Shown: positions 37,945-54,022, counted from the first letter of the stretch. The stretch is DNA of 64,000 bases from Actinomycetota bacterium (GCA_030447305.1 JAUJPC010000002.1:314815-378814), one strand, 5' to 3'. The notes: generated from the letters alone by a model not told the origin. Numbers and translations: made by a program.

Positions 37945-39060
37945 GTGACCCTATACCTGTTGGTTCTTTTGGTTGGAGCGCTCGTTACCTACATCGCTAC
38001 CCCTGCGGTCCTGACGTTGAGCCGCCGGGTCGGAGCAGTCGACGTGCCCAACGACCGCAAGGTGCACGCCGTGCCGACGCCCACGCTTGGCGGAGTAGCC
38101 ATGTTTCTCGGGTTCATCGTGGCTCTGGCTTTCGCATCGCTTCAAAGCCCGTTCATCCGCTACTTCCGCCCTCTTTTCGTGTGGCCGGCACCGGAGCTGT
38201 TTGCAATCGTCATCGGCACGGCCGTGGTTTTCCTCCTGGGGGTGGTGGACGATCTCAAGGGAATTAGCGTTCCGGTAAAGCTCGCCGGCCAGTTCCTGGC
38301 CGCGGGATTTGTGTTCCTGAGCGGCGTGCGCCTGGAGTACTTCCGGGTGCCCTTCCGGGATGTGGGGGCGCTTTCGATGTCCCCTGACGTCTCGGCCCTG
38401 GCCACCATCGTTTGGATAGTGCTCATCGTGAACGCCGTCAACCTGATGGACGGGCTCGATGGCCTGGCGGCCGGCGTGACGGCAATCGCCGCCGCAACAT
38501 TCTTCGTCTACACCTACCAGCTAGACGTGCAGGGTCTTGCCGGCCCCGAGCCGACCGCCGCCCTGCTCTCGGCCGTCATCGTCGGGGTAACCATCGGTTT
38601 CCTGCGCTACAACTTCAATCCGGCCAAGATATTCATGGGTGACTCGGGGAGCATGGTCCTGGGCTTTTTGGTCGCGACCTCCACCGTCGCGGGAGTGGGG
38701 CGCTCCGCCACCCAGAACCAGTCCGATATCTCCGCCGCCTTCCTCTTCTACCTTCCTCTGGCCATCCCTTTGATAGTCCTGGCGATACCTCTCCTGGATA
38801 CGGCTCTTGCAGTCCTGAGGCGAGCCAAGAAAGGCCTTCCCGTCTTCCACCCGGACAAGGAGCACCTGCATCACCGGCTTTTGGAGATCGGCCACGGTCA
38901 CCGGCAGGCCGTTCTGATCATGTATGCATGGACCGCAGTGATCGCGGGAATGACTCTGGCGTGGACGTTTGCCCCCGTCTACATGGTGCCGTTTGCGGCG
39001 GCGGCGCTGGGGATGGTTCTGTACACAGCTCTCCCCAAGCTGAGCGGTCGATCTTTTTGA
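37945..39060 (+). CDS. undecaprenyl-phosphate sugar-1-phosphate transferase (WecA/MraY family)
   Basis: DVPNDRKVHAVPTPTLGG, NAVNLMDGLDGLAAG, FMGDSGSMVLGF, HLHHRL. Confidence 0.92.
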   Translation: MTLYLLVLLVGALVTYIATPAVLTLSRRVGAVDVPNDRKVHAVPTPTLGGVAMFLGFIVALAFASLQSPFIRYFRPLFVWPAPELFAIVIGTAVVFLLGVVDDLKGISVPVKLAGQFLAAGFVFLSGVRLEYFRVPFRDVGALSMSPDVSALATIVWIVLIVNAVNLMDGLDGLAAGVTAIAAATFFVYTYQLDVQGLAGPEPTAALLSAVIVGVTIGFLRYNFNPAKIFMGDSGSMVLGFLVATSTVAGVGRSATQNQSDISAAFLFYLPLAIPLIVLAIPLLDTALAVLRRAKKGLPVFHPDKEHLHHRLLEIGHGHRQAVLIMYAWTAVIAGMTLAWTFAPVYMVPFAAAALGMVLYTALPKLSGRSF

Positions 39061-39202
39061 TGAGGCTTTCATCCGGCGTAGCGAGATCTCATTTGCCCGT
39101 GACTTCCAACTCCGACTACTATGTGGACGGCTCACGACACCGAACGGTTGTTCTAGGTGCCGCGGGCTGCGTTTCGCGCCCCGGTAAGCGCTGACTGTCA
39201 AC

Positions 39203-39427
39203 ATGCCCTACGACCCCAAAAAGCCTTCTGCGACGTCGGGCTACGGGTTCGCGATGGGTCTGGCAGCCGAACTTGTGGTCACGACCGGCGTGGGCGCCTT
39301 CTTGGGCTGGTTGTTGGACGGGTGGTTGGACACTCGAGTGGTCTTCTTGTTTATCGGGGCCTTGTTGGGTGGCGCGGCGGGAGTTCTGAGGCTCTACAGG
39401 ACATATGGAACAGACAAAGGCGACTGA
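39203..39427 (+). CDS. AtpZ/AtpI-like small membrane protein
   Basis: GLAAELVVTTGVGAFLGWLLDGWLDTRVVFLFIGALLGGAAG directly upstream of the atp operon. Confidence 0.75.
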   Translation: MPYDPKKPSATSGYGFAMGLAAELVVTTGVGAFLGWLLDGWLDTRVVFLFIGALLGGAAGVLRLYRTYGTDKGD

Positions 39428-39884
39428 CCAGGGACCGGTAGAAGAAAGCCTTACGCATGCCGAACCGCAGGCCGAGGCTGCCGTCGAGGTTTCCGAGCCG
39501 GCATCGGTCACCGCCCGGCGAGTGCTGATCAAGGCATTCACCGTGGGAGCGGTTGCCGTCATCATCGGCCTTGGAGCCGGGGGTAGCGCTGTGGCGATAG
39601 GTGCGTTCGCCGGCTGCCTGGCAGCCGCAGTTTACGTGACCGGCTACATCCGTTCGCATGTGTTTCGAAAGTTCGCAGACAGCACGTTCGACCCACGGGT
39701 AACGAGGTTCGCCGCAATGCGCATGGGGACGATCATCGCCGTCGGCGTCGGGCTGTACGTGATCCTCGGTGAAGGCGCGACCAGGGCCTACCTGCTGGCA
39801 CTGGGGGCTTGCTGGCTGATTCTTGTAGCTACGGAGGCACCTCGTGCGCTTAGGCAGCTGAGGGCCCGAGGCATCATCGGTTAG
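39405..39884 (+). CDS. ATP synthase I-like membrane protein
   Basis: About 4 TM segments, between atpZ-like and atpB. Confidence 0.65.
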   Translation: MEQTKATDQGPVEESLTHAEPQAEAAVEVSEPASVTARRVLIKAFTVGAVAVIIGLGAGGSAVAIGAFAGCLAAAVYVTGYIRSHVFRKFADSTFDPRVTRFAAMRMGTIIAVGVGLYVILGEGATRAYLLALGACWLILVATEAPRALRQLRARGIIG

Positions 39885-39896
39885 GAGGAACCAGCT

Positions 39897-40703
39897 TTGG
39901 CGGTCTTGGCAACTGAGGCACCGGAGGAATCACCGTTTACCGAGCTCACGGGGCACCTTACGCCCCACCACTACGGCTGGGCGCCCCACTGGGAGATAGG
40001 CGGTATCGACCTGTCACCGACCAACGCAGTCGTCAACATATGGCTTGCGGCCCTTCTGTGTGTGGCAATCTTCTGGATAGCGGCCAGGAAGCGAGCACTG
40101 GTACCGCAGGGGATCCAGAACGTCGTCGAGGTCCTGGTCGACTTCGTGAAGGTCAACATCGTCTACTCGGTGATGAATACCAAAGATGGCCGCAACTGGT
40201 TCCCGTTCATCGGGACGGTTTTCTTCTTCATCTTCTTCATGAATGCAGTTGGACTCGTCCCCTACATCGGGTTCACCCCCACCGCCAACATCTTCGTGAC
40301 GGCCACCATGGCCCTGATGGTTTACCTCCTGGCAGTCGCGATCGGCATGGCCCGCAACGGGCCCCTCAAGTTCTGGGTGAAGACCCTGGTTCCCCCGGAC
40401 GTACCCAAGGTCATGCTCCCGCTGATGATTCCTATCGAGATCATCTCCCAGCTCGCCCGGCCTCTTTCGCTGGCGGTCCGGCTCTTTGCCAACATGCTGG
40501 CGGACCACCTGATGCTGCTGGTATTTGCCGGCTTCATCTTTCTCGCCGCCGGTAGTGCGGCGATCTTTGGCATCCTTCCGATCTCAGTGGCCTTCATGGT
40601 CATCTTCACAGCCTTTGCCCTTTTCGTGGCGTTCATCCAGGCCGTGATCTTCGCTTTCCTCACCACCATCTACATCAATGACGCACTTCACCCGGGCCAC
40701 TGA
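39897..40703 (+). CDS. atpB: F0F1 ATP synthase subunit a
   Basis: IEIISQLARPLSLAVRLFANMLADHLMLLV. Confidence 0.96.
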   Translation: MAVLATEAPEESPFTELTGHLTPHHYGWAPHWEIGGIDLSPTNAVVNIWLAALLCVAIFWIAARKRALVPQGIQNVVEVLVDFVKVNIVYSVMNTKDGRNWFPFIGTVFFFIFFMNAVGLVPYIGFTPTANIFVTATMALMVYLLAVAIGMARNGPLKFWVKTLVPPDVPKVMLPLMIPIEIISQLARPLSLAVRLFANMLADHLMLLVFAGFIFLAAGSAAIFGILPISVAFMVIFTAFALFVAFIQAVIFAFLTTIYINDALHPGH

Positions 40704-40742
40704 CCTCGCTGGCGGCTCGGTAAGGATCGAAAGGAGAAGGAT

Positions 40743-41015
40743 TTGAGCTTTACAACACTGGCGCAGGAAGCTGCGACCGGCATGACCGACAAGGGGCTCC
40801 AGCAGCTTGGGGCCGGTCTGGCCATCGGCCTGGCGGCAGGTGGAGGCGCCACGGGTATCGGCATCCTGTGGTCCAAGGGACTGGAGGGCATCGGCAGACA
40901 GCCTGAGGCGCGGGGCACCCTGCAGGGTCTTATGTTCGTTGGATTCGCACTTGCCGAGGCGCAGGTTCTGTACGGCCTGATCGTCGCTCTGCTCCTTCTT
41001 CTGGGCATCTTCTAG
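40743..41015 (+). CDS. atpE: F0F1 ATP synthase subunit c
   Basis: GIGRQPEARGTLQGLMFVGFALAEAQVLYGLIVALLLL. Confidence 0.96.
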   Translation: MSFTTLAQEAATGMTDKGLQQLGAGLAIGLAAGGGATGIGILWSKGLEGIGRQPEARGTLQGLMFVGFALAEAQVLYGLIVALLLLLGIF

Positions 41016-41024
41016 GAGGCATTC

Positions 41025-41582
41025 ATGTCGTCGTTCGTACTACTAGCTACAGAGGCCGCCGAGGGCGAGGGGGGATTCAACCCCTTCGATCCCGAGTTCG
41101 GATTGGTCGTTTGGACCGGTGTCGCCTTCCTGACGGTGCTTTACCTGCTCGCCAAGAAGGTCTTCCCGAAGCTTCAGGAAGGCCTGGCGGACCGGGAGCG
41201 CAAGATCGCCGATGAGATCAAGGCCGCCGAGAAGACTCGGGCGGAGGCCGAGAAGATACTGGCCGACTACAAGTCGAGGGTGGCTGCGGCCCGCGAAGAG
41301 ACGACCGGGATGATCGAGGAGGCCAGGGCCGCGGCGGAGAAGGTTCGCCAGGAGCTAATCGCTCGCGCCGAAGGCGATGCCCGTTTGATCGTAGACAAAG
41401 CTCGCAAGCAGCTTTCCGGCGAGCGTGAGCGGATCCTGAGCGAGCTGGAAGGCTCACTGGCGGAGTGGTCCACGAACATCGCAGCGCAGATCGTCCAGAA
41501 GGAGCTCACGCCCGACTCCCACCGGGACCTGGTGGAGGGCTTCATCGCCGATGTCCGTAAGAGTGAGGCGGCGAAGTCTTGA
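41025..41582 (+). CDS. atpF: F0F1 ATP synthase subunit b
   Basis: Single TM then long helix; operon position. Confidence 0.95.
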   Translation: MSSFVLLATEAAEGEGGFNPFDPEFGLVVWTGVAFLTVLYLLAKKVFPKLQEGLADRERKIADEIKAAEKTRAEAEKILADYKSRVAAAREETTGMIEEARAAAEKVRQELIARAEGDARLIVDKARKQLSGERERILSELEGSLAEWSTNIAAQIVQKELTPDSHRDLVEGFIADVRKSEAAKS

Positions 41583-42121
41583 GCGATCCGATGGGACAGG
41601 GAGTCAAGGGATACGCCCGGGCCCTCTACGAAATCGCACAGGTCGAGGGGGATGTCGACCGGGTGTCGGACGAGCTGTTCCGCATCGCACGTGCAGTGGA
41701 GTCCAACCATGAGCTTCGCCGTGCTCTGACCGACATTGCGATCCCGTTCGCCGGCAAGGAGCAGCTGCTTCAGGAGCTCTTGGGCAACAAGGCATCGCCC
41801 CACACCCTCAACGCCATCCGCTTCGTCATCAGCCAGGGCAAGTCCCGTGAGCTGGTGGAGATCGCGGACACGCTGGCGCAGATTGCAGCAGCGGAAACGA
41901 ACAAGCAGGTGGCCGAGGTGCGTGCCGCCGTCCCCCTGAGCAACGAGCAGAAGGCTGCTCTTGCCGAGGCCCTCAACCAGGCCACCGGCTACAACGTTGA
42001 GATCAAGGCAATCGTCGACCCGAGCGTCATCGGGGGAGTGATTGCCAAGGTCGGCGACGTCGTGATCGATGGCACGGTTCGAGGCAAACTGGAACAGCTA
42101 AAGCAACACCTGGGGGCATAA
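41579..42121 (+). CDS. atpH: F0F1 ATP synthase subunit delta
   Basis: YARALYEIAQVEG...DPSVIGGVIAKVGDVVIDGTVRGKLEQL. Confidence 0.96.
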   Translation: MSDPMGQGVKGYARALYEIAQVEGDVDRVSDELFRIARAVESNHELRRALTDIAIPFAGKEQLLQELLGNKASPHTLNAIRFVISQGKSRELVEIADTLAQIAAAETNKQVAEVRAAVPLSNEQKAALAEALNQATGYNVEIKAIVDPSVIGGVIAKVGDVVIDGTVRGKLEQLKQHLGA

Positions 42122-42158
42122 CCCAAGTTTATTGAGCCGGTAACGTAGAGGAGAACTG

Positions 42159-43835
42159 ATGCCCGATCTGACCATAGGACCGCAAGAGGTAAAGGCAGCA
42201 CTCGACAACCTCTTCCAAAACTTCAAGCCCTCCACCACTCAGCAGGAAGTCGGCCGGGTCATCAACGCCGGCGACGGCATCGCTCGCGTTGTTGGCCTTC
42301 CGAATGTCGTGGCCAACGAGATGCTGGAGTTCCCCGGGGACCTGATCGGCATCGCACTGAACCTCGAGCCCGAGCAGCTGGGTGTCGTCATCCTGGGCGA
42401 CGCCAACGCGGTTGAAGAGGGCATGCCGGTGTCGCAGACCCACAAGGTGCTGTCGATTCCGGTCGGCGACGCCTACCTAGGACGGGCAGTGGACGCCCTG
42501 GGCAACCCCATCGACGGCAACGGCCCGCTGGACAAGTCCAAGCTGGACGGCAGCCGTGAGCTGGAGCTGCAGGCCGCGTCGGTCATCAACCGGCAGCCGG
42601 TTACCGAACCGCTCCAGACCGGTATCAAGGCCGTCGACGCCATGATCCCCGTGGGCAGAGGGCAGCGAGAGCTCCTCATCGGGGACCGGCAGACCGGGAA
42701 GACGGCCGTGGCCATCGACACCATCGTCAACCAGAAGCAGTACTGGGGCACCGATAAGGCGGTCAAGTGCATCTACGTGGCCATCGGACAGAAGAACTCG
42801 ACCGTCGCCGAGGTCCTCAACGGACTGAACGAGTCCGGAGCCATGGAGTACACCACAGTGATCAACGCTCCGGCATCGGCTCCGGGAGCCTTCAAGTTCC
42901 TCGCACCATACTCCGGTTGCGCCATCGGCCAGCACTGGATGTACAAGGGCGAGCACGTTTTGATCGTGTACGACGACCTTTCCAAGCAGGCCGACGCCTA
43001 CCGTCAGATCTCCCTGCTGCTGAGGCGGCCTCCGGGCCGTGAGGCGTACCCCGGCGACGTTTTCTATCTGCACTCCCGACTGCTGGAGCGTTCCGCCAAG
43101 CTTTCCGACGAACTGGGGGGCGGGTCGCTGACCGCACTGCCTATCATCGAAACCAAGGAGGGAGACCTCTCCGCCTACATCCCCACTAACGTCATCTCCA
43201 TCACCGACGGCCAGATCTTCTTTGAAACGAACCTCTTCTACCAGGGCTTCCGGCCGGCCATCAACGTCGGCACCTCGGTGTCCCGAGTGGGAGGAGCAGC
43301 GCAGATCAAAGCCATCAAGAAGATCGCCGGACCGCTGAAGATCGAGCTGGCCCAATACCGTGAGCTCGCGGCATTCGCGGGTTTCGGATCGGACCTGGAC
43401 AAGGCGTCGCAGGCGCAGCTGAACCGGGGAGAACGACTCACCGAGCTGCTGAAGCAGCCCCAGTTCTCCCCAATTCCGGTCGAGCACCAGTGCGTGTCCA
43501 TCTACGCCGGCTCCAACAAGTATCTGGACGATGTTCCGATGTCGGAAGTGGTCGAATTCGACCGTCAGCTCCGGGAGTATGTCGGGGTGCGTGCACCGGA
43601 GGTCTATGAGCACCTTCGCACGAAGGGTGACTTCCCGGAAGAGATCGAGCAGGCGCTGCGGAAGGCGATCGAGGACTTCACGGCCGGATACACCTCCGGT
43701 GAGGTCTCCCTGCCAGAGGCTCCCGCTAAAGGCACCACCGCTCAGGCTCCGGCGGTTGCAGCTCCGGTTGAGGAAGCCGAGCTCACAGGCGACACCGCTG
43801 CCGCGACGGTCGGTGCGGACTCCGACCAAGCCTAA
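42159..43835 (+). CDS. atpA: F0F1 ATP synthase subunit alpha
   Basis: [18 protein letters not shown], full length with Ala-rich C-terminal tail. Confidence 0.98.
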   Translation: MPDLTIGPQEVKAALDNLFQNFKPSTTQQEVGRVINAGDGIARVVGLPNVVANEMLEFPGDLIGIALNLEPEQLGVVILGDANAVEEGMPVSQTHKVLSIPVGDAYLGRAVDALGNPIDGNGPLDKSKLDGSRELELQAASVINRQPVTEPLQTGIKAVDAMIPVGRGQRELLIGDRQTGKTAVAIDTIVNQKQYWGTDKAVKCIYVAIGQKNSTVAEVLNGLNESGAMEYTTVINAPASAPGAFKFLAPYSGCAIGQHWMYKGEHVLIVYDDLSKQADAYRQISLLLRRPPGREAYPGDVFYLHSRLLERSAKLSDELGGGSLTALPIIETKEGDLSAYIPTNVISITDGQIFFETNLFYQGFRPAINVGTSVSRVGGAAQIKAIKKIAGPLKIELAQYRELAAFAGFGSDLDKASQAQLNRGERLTELLKQPQFSPIPVEHQCVSIYAGSNKYLDDVPMSEVVEFDRQLREYVGVRAPEVYEHLRTKGDFPEEIEQALRKAIEDFTAGYTSGEVSLPEAPAKGTTAQAPAVAAPVEEAELTGDTAAATVGADSDQA

Positions 43836-43855
43836 GAAGAGAGGCGCAAGACCAA

Positions 43856-44740
43856 ATGGCAGAAAAGGCACGCGATATCCGGCGGCGGATCCAAACGGTC
43901 GAGTCGACCAAGAAGATCACCAATGCCATGCAGCTCATCGCTGCCAGCCGCATCGCCAAGGCCCAGGCCAGGGCGGAACGGGCCCGCCCGTTTGCTCGGG
44001 CCATCGGGGAAATGATCGAGATGCTGGCCGGCGAGGCGAAGTCCTCACCGCTTCTGGCGGAACGGGACCCGGTTACAAACGTGGGCCTCATCGTCCTCAC
44101 CGGTGACCGGGGGCTGGCGGGCGCGTACAACTCCAACGTCCTGAAGGAAGCGCAGCGGGTGGCAGAGCGGCAGCGCCAGGCGGGCAGGACCGCCATGGTC
44201 ACCTCGGTGGGTCGCAAGGGGGCGAACTTCTTCAAGTTCCGGCAGGTACCCCTCGCAGCCGGGTTCTCGGGGATGAGCGACAAGCCGACCTACGCGGATG
44301 CCAAGACGATTGCCAAAGACATCATCGACAACTACGTGTCCGGCGAGCTCGACCTGGTGATGATCGCCTACACCGAGTTCCTGTCGGCCGCCGTGCAGCG
44401 GGCAAGGGTGGCCCAGATCCTTCCCGTGCCGAAGACCGAGAGCGACGACAAGAAGACCTCTGGGGATCCGTCCGCGGTGTTTGAGTTCGAGCCGGAGCCG
44501 GACCAGTTGCTGGACGCCCTGCTGCCTCGCTACGTCGAGACCAAGATTTATGGAGCACTTTTGGAATCGTCGACCTCGGAGCACGCCTCGAGAATGCGCG
44601 CAATGAAGAGCGCCACCGACAAGGCGGAAGAGCTGATCAAGAGCTACCAGCTGCGGGCGAACAAAGCCCGGCAGTCGGAGATCACCAACGAAATTGCGGA
44701 CATAGTGGGTGCTACCGAAGCCCTTAGCGGGAAAAAGTAG
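43856..44740 (+). CDS. atpG: F0F1 ATP synthase subunit gamma
   Basis: RRRIQTVESTKKITNAMQLIAASR...EITNEIADIVGATEAL. Confidence 0.97.
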   Translation: MAEKARDIRRRIQTVESTKKITNAMQLIAASRIAKAQARAERARPFARAIGEMIEMLAGEAKSSPLLAERDPVTNVGLIVLTGDRGLAGAYNSNVLKEAQRVAERQRQAGRTAMVTSVGRKGANFFKFRQVPLAAGFSGMSDKPTYADAKTIAKDIIDNYVSGELDLVMIAYTEFLSAAVQRARVAQILPVPKTESDDKKTSGDPSAVFEFEPEPDQLLDALLPRYVETKIYGALLESSTSEHASRMRAMKSATDKAEELIKSYQLRANKARQSEITNEIADIVGATEALSGKK

Positions 44741-44783
44741 GCCCTTAGCGGCAAGAGTGGCCCTGACAAGGTGGAGCAAGTAG

Positions 44784-46298
<1,515 letters not shown>

Positions 46299-46300
46299 GC

Positions 46301-46552
46301 GTGGCGACGCTGGAGGTTCAACTGGTCTCGGCCGAGGACGACCTCTACGTAGGACCGGCGGAGTTTATCTCCACGCAGACCGTGGAAGGATCCATCGGCA
46401 TCATGCCGGGGCACACGCCCATTCTGGCGCAGCTGCCGGCCGGTCAGGTGAAGATTGTCTCGGGCGGAACGGACCACAAGTTCCAGATCGAGGGCGGTTT
46501 CTTGACCCTAAAAGAGAACAAGGTCATCATCCTGGCCGAGCCGGAATCCTAG
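46301..46552 (+). CDS. atpC: F0F1 ATP synthase subunit epsilon
   Basis: MATLEVQLVSAEDDLYVGPAEFISTQTVEGSIGIMPGHTPILAQL. Confidence 0.95.
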   Translation: MATLEVQLVSAEDDLYVGPAEFISTQTVEGSIGIMPGHTPILAQLPAGQVKIVSGGTDHKFQIEGGFLTLKENKVIILAEPES

Positions 46553-46586
46553 GGAATCGGTCTGACTTCGTGAACGGGGTTGGATT

Positions 46587-47858
46587 GTGAACTACCTGTC
46601 GATTGTTGGCGGCCAACGGCTCCAGGGCCGGGTGCAGATCTCGGGTGCCAAGAACTCGGCGCTGAAGCTGATGGCTGCGTCTCTGTTGGGACACGGTGAA
46701 ACCGTTCTCACCAACGTCCCTCGCATCAGTGACGTCTTCACGATGGTCGAGGTCCTTCAGCGCCTGGGTGCGACCGTCGCCTTCGACGGCGACGTCCTGC
46801 GGATCGACACCTCGGGTGAGATCAGCACCGTGGCGCCCTACGACCTGGTCCGCCGGATGCGGGCATCTATCAACGTGCTGGGGCCGCTGCTGGCGAGGTC
46901 GGGCCACGCCCGGGTGGCCATGCCGGGCGGCTGCAACATCGGCAGTCGCACGATCGACATGCACGAGGCCGGCCTGACGCAGCTCGGGGTGAAGTTCACG
47001 TTCGACCATGGCTACCTCGAGGGCATCGCCGAGAGGCTTCTCGGCAAGCGGGTGCTGCTCGAGTTCCCCAGCCGGGGCGCCACGGAGAACCTCATGACCG
47101 CCGCGGTTCTGGCGGAAGGCGTGACCGTTATCGAAAACGCGGCCCGGGAACCCGACATCATCGACCTGGCCAGCTTCCTGAACGCCATGGGCGCTGAGGT
47201 GTGGGGAGCCGGGACGTCGACCATCGAGATAACGGGTGTCCCGCGCATGCACTCCACGTCGTACAGAGTTTCTGCCGACCCCATCGAGGCGGGAACCTTC
47301 GCCCTTGCCGTGCTGACCACCGGCGGAGAAGCGGAGTTGGTCGGAGCTCAGCCGGAGACGATGGAGATCTTTCTGGAGAAGCTCGAGCTGGCCGGCGCCC
47401 AGTGGGCACCCATCGAGGATGGAATCCGGGTGTCCGGGGATCATCGAGCGCACGCTGTGGACTTCGCCACGCTGCCCTATCCGGGGTTCCCCACGGACCT
47501 GCAGCCGCAGATGATGGGCTACCTGATTACCGCCGAGGGCACCAGCATCGTCACCGAGAACGTGTTCGAGAACCGTTTTGCGCATGCGCAGGAGCTGGTG
47601 CGCATGGGCGCGGACATCCGAACCGAAGGCCACCACGCGGTGATCCGGGGTGTGCGGCGCCTGCAGGGGGCTCCGGTCAAGGGCTCGGATCTGCGGGCGG
47701 GTGCGGCACTTGTAGTGGCAGCCCTGGCGGCCGAGGGCCAGACCGAGGTGCATGACTTCCACCACGTGGAACGGGGCTACGAGGACTTTGCCGGAAAGCT
47801 TCGGGGCTTGGGAGCGTCGGTCGAGTTGGTCGAGGAAACCACGTCGCTGCCGGTTTAG
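46587..47858 (+). CDS. murA: UDP-N-acetylglucosamine 1-carboxyvinyltransferase
   Basis: ISGAKNSALKLMAASLL, MPGGCNIGSRTIDMHEAGL, IENAAREPDIIDLASFL. Confidence 0.97.
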   Translation: MNYLSIVGGQRLQGRVQISGAKNSALKLMAASLLGHGETVLTNVPRISDVFTMVEVLQRLGATVAFDGDVLRIDTSGEISTVAPYDLVRRMRASINVLGPLLARSGHARVAMPGGCNIGSRTIDMHEAGLTQLGVKFTFDHGYLEGIAERLLGKRVLLEFPSRGATENLMTAAVLAEGVTVIENAAREPDIIDLASFLNAMGAEVWGAGTSTIEITGVPRMHSTSYRVSADPIEAGTFALAVLTTGGEAELVGAQPETMEIFLEKLELAGAQWAPIEDGIRVSGDHRAHAVDFATLPYPGFPTDLQPQMMGYLITAEGTSIVTENVFENRFAHAQELVRMGADIRTEGHHAVIRGVRRLQGAPVKGSDLRAGAALVVAALAAEGQTEVHDFHHVERGYEDFAGKLRGLGASVELVEETTSLPV

Positions 47859-47871
47859 AGCACAGTTTCTA

Positions 47872-48171
47872 TTACAGGCCTTTTCGGATGAGCCAGTACA
47901 CGTAGAGGCCCGCGATCAACACCACAACCATCGCGATCGGTGCAATAGCGCTGATGATCCGGTCCCCGCGGGTCCGGACCGGTCGAGGGATGTCTTCGCC
48001 GGGTGATTCGTAAGGCGGCAAGACGGTGTGCGACGAGGCGGCCGCCGTCGGCACTGCCTCAGGCGTACCGCCAGTTGCCGGGGTTGCGGTTAGCAATGGC
48101 ATCAGAACAAGCAAAGCCGTCCAATGCTCGCCCGCCCTGTGCCGGCGCCAGGGTCGGGAGGTCAATCGCAA
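47872..48171 (-). CDS. small tail-anchored/secreted membrane protein, unknown
   Basis: N-terminal hydrophobic segment and C-terminal TM (IAPIAMVVVLIAGLYVYWLIRKGL). Confidence 0.5.
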   Translation of the reverse strand: MRLTSRPWRRHRAGEHWTALLVLMPLLTATPATGGTPEAVPTAAASSHTVLPPYESPGEDIPRPVRTRGDRIISAIAPIAMVVVLIAGLYVYWLIRKGL

Positions 48172-48394
48172 GCACGGACACCACGCCCGCCGGCTGGATC
48201 AATTCGACAGATCCCTGACGGCCGGAGCGGTATCCGGGTTCGATGTGTATTCCGCCTCGTTATCCAGCAGATGGTCACTGCAGGTTCCGCCGTCTCATAA
48301 GCCGCGGCGCCCCTGCATGAGCTCTCCGAGAGTACGCTCATGGGGTCAGACGAGATCAAAGACGACGGAACGGAATACTTTGTGAGTGACGCCG

Positions 48395-48937
48395 TTAGGC
48401 GCCTGAGGTATTTTTGTCGTCCCCGCCGCTGAGCTTGTCGACGAGCTTGGACTCCCACTTCATGCCTTCGTCGTCCGACATGATACCGGCCGCCTTCTGC
48501 CCGGTGGTCAACTCGTCCCCTTCTTCGGAGGAGTCGGTGGCCTTGAAGACGCTGGCGAGCTTCTCGCCCGCACTCGCGTCGTCGCCTGAGTGGCTCTGCT
48601 TCTCCCTGAGCACCTCGTCGGCTGTATCCTGAGCCGCGGCCTGCTGCTCTCCCGATGGAGCACTGGTTCCGGCGGCCACCGCGCCGGGGCCACTCGGGGC
48701 CGACTCTGACTCATCTCCCTCTCCGGAGGGAGGCCCGCCTTGGGCCACGGATTCGTCGGCCTCACTCTCTACGCCGCCTCCTCCACCGTAGGTTCCGCCG
48801 AACTCGGCCTTCGCCCGCTCGGCAGCCTCTACGCCCTCTTCTAGTGGAACTCGCGGGAACTCCTGCTGCGGCTCGCCCTGCGACTCGCCGGAGGGACTGC
48901 CGCCACTGCTCTCTCGGATCTCCTGATCCATATCCAT
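48395..48937 (-). CDS. acidic low-complexity protein, unknown
   Basis: MDMDQEIRESSGGSPSGESQGEPQQEF...; RBS gaaaggaagg upstream of ATG. Confidence 0.6.
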   Translation of the reverse strand: MDMDQEIRESSGGSPSGESQGEPQQEFPRVPLEEGVEAAERAKAEFGGTYGGGGGVESEADESVAQGGPPSGEGDESESAPSGPGAVAAGTSAPSGEQQAAAQDTADEVLREKQSHSGDDASAGEKLASVFKATDSSEEGDELTTGQKAAGIMSDDEGMKWESKLVDKLSGGDDKNTSGA

Positions 48938-49066
48938 GCGCCTTCCTTTCTTCCGCATTATGGAATTGGCCGTTGTAAACCTTCCCCTTACCTACCCGTA
49001 GGTACAGTGCGTGAAACAGTGGCACGGGCGTAACGGGGTGCTGGTGAGGCCCTAGAATAAGAACGC

Positions 49067-50232
49067 ATGATTTACCTCGATTACGCCGCGACAACCCCGA
49101 TGATAGACGAGGTCATCACCGCCATGCTGCCCTACCAGCAGCAGTTTTTCGGCAACCCGTCGAGCGTCTACGCGGCGGGCCGCCAGGCGAAGAAGGGCCT
49201 GGAGGAGGCCAGGGAGAAGGTGGCGGATGCCATCGGTGCCCAACCGGCTGAGATCATCTTCACCGCCGGCGGCACGGAGGCCGACAACCTGGCCCTCAAG
49301 GGTGCCGTCGCGAAGGCGGATCCCCGCCGCAGGCACGTCATCACCACCTCCATTGAGCACCATGCCGTTCTGCACTCTGCCGAGTGGCTGGAGCGCCAGG
49401 GATATCGCGTGACCTTTCTGCCTGTGGACAACAACGGGATTGTGAGCCTGGACGCCCTGAAGGCATCGCTGTCGCCGGAGACCGCTCTGGTCTCGGTCAT
49501 GCTCGCCAACAACGAGGTCGGCACCGTCCAGCCGGTGCGCGAGGTGGTCGATATCGTCAAGGCACACAGCCGGGCGCTGGTGCACACCGACGCGGTGCAG
49601 GGACTGGGCAAGGTTCCGGTCGACGTCGAGGATCTCGGAGTCGACATGGCGGCATTCGCCGCTCATAAGCTCGGTGGACCTAAGGGCGTCGGCGTTCTCT
49701 ACCTGCGCAGCAAGACCTCCATTGCCCCCCAGCTCCACGGCGGAGGCCAGGAGCGGGGGCTGCGCAGCGGCACCCCGAACGTCGCCGCCATCGTGGGTTT
49801 CGGGACGGCGGCTGAGATATCGGCTTCCGAGGTGGCCGAGGTGAGTCAGCAGCTGTCGGACATACGGGACCGCCTTCAGGAGTCCATCCTTCGGGCCATC
49901 CCCGACGTCACGGTCAATGGGGCGGAGGGACCTCGGGTGCCGGGGACGCTCAGCGTGTGCATCCGGGGAGTGGAGGGCGAATCCCTTCTGCTGATGCTCG
50001 ACTCAAAGGGCGTCGCAGCTTCCAGCGGCTCAGCCTGTGCATCCGGCTCACTCGAGCCCTCCCACGTGCTGATGGCGATGGGGGTGTCGCCCGAGACCGC
50101 CCATGGGTCGCTGCGGCTCTCGCTGGGCCGGGGAAGCGTGGACCTGGACGTAAAGGCGGTCGTGGAGACCCTGCGCCAGGTCGTGACGCGGCTTCGGTCC
50201 ATCGCCCCCCGCTTCGCAAAGACCGCCAGTTA

Positions 50233-50233
<1 letters not shown>
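49067..50233 (+). CDS. cysteine desulfurase (NifS/IscS family)
   Basis: MIYLDYAATTPMIDEV, AAHKLGGPKGVGVLYLR, SSGSACASGSLEPSHVL. Confidence 0.95.
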
Positions 50234-53958
<3,725 letters not shown>

Positions 53959-53986
53959 TTGTCCTCCTCCCGGCACTCAGCTAATG

Positions 53987-54022
53987 AAGAAACCCCCGCC
54001 CTAACCGCGACGGGGGTTTCTT
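53987..54022. terminator. hairpin between two minus-strand genes, downstream of sod
   Basis: AAGAAACCCCCG-n12-CGGGGGTTTCTT perfect 12-bp inverted repeat. Confidence 0.7.

Noticed and set aside
46527-47765. 412-aa minus-strand ORF opposite murA
   Set aside because: Shadow ORF with no family features; murA is unambiguous.
48162-48458. 98-aa minus-strand ORF
   Set aside because: Arg/Ser-rich, no RBS or domain, overlaps better candidates on both sides.
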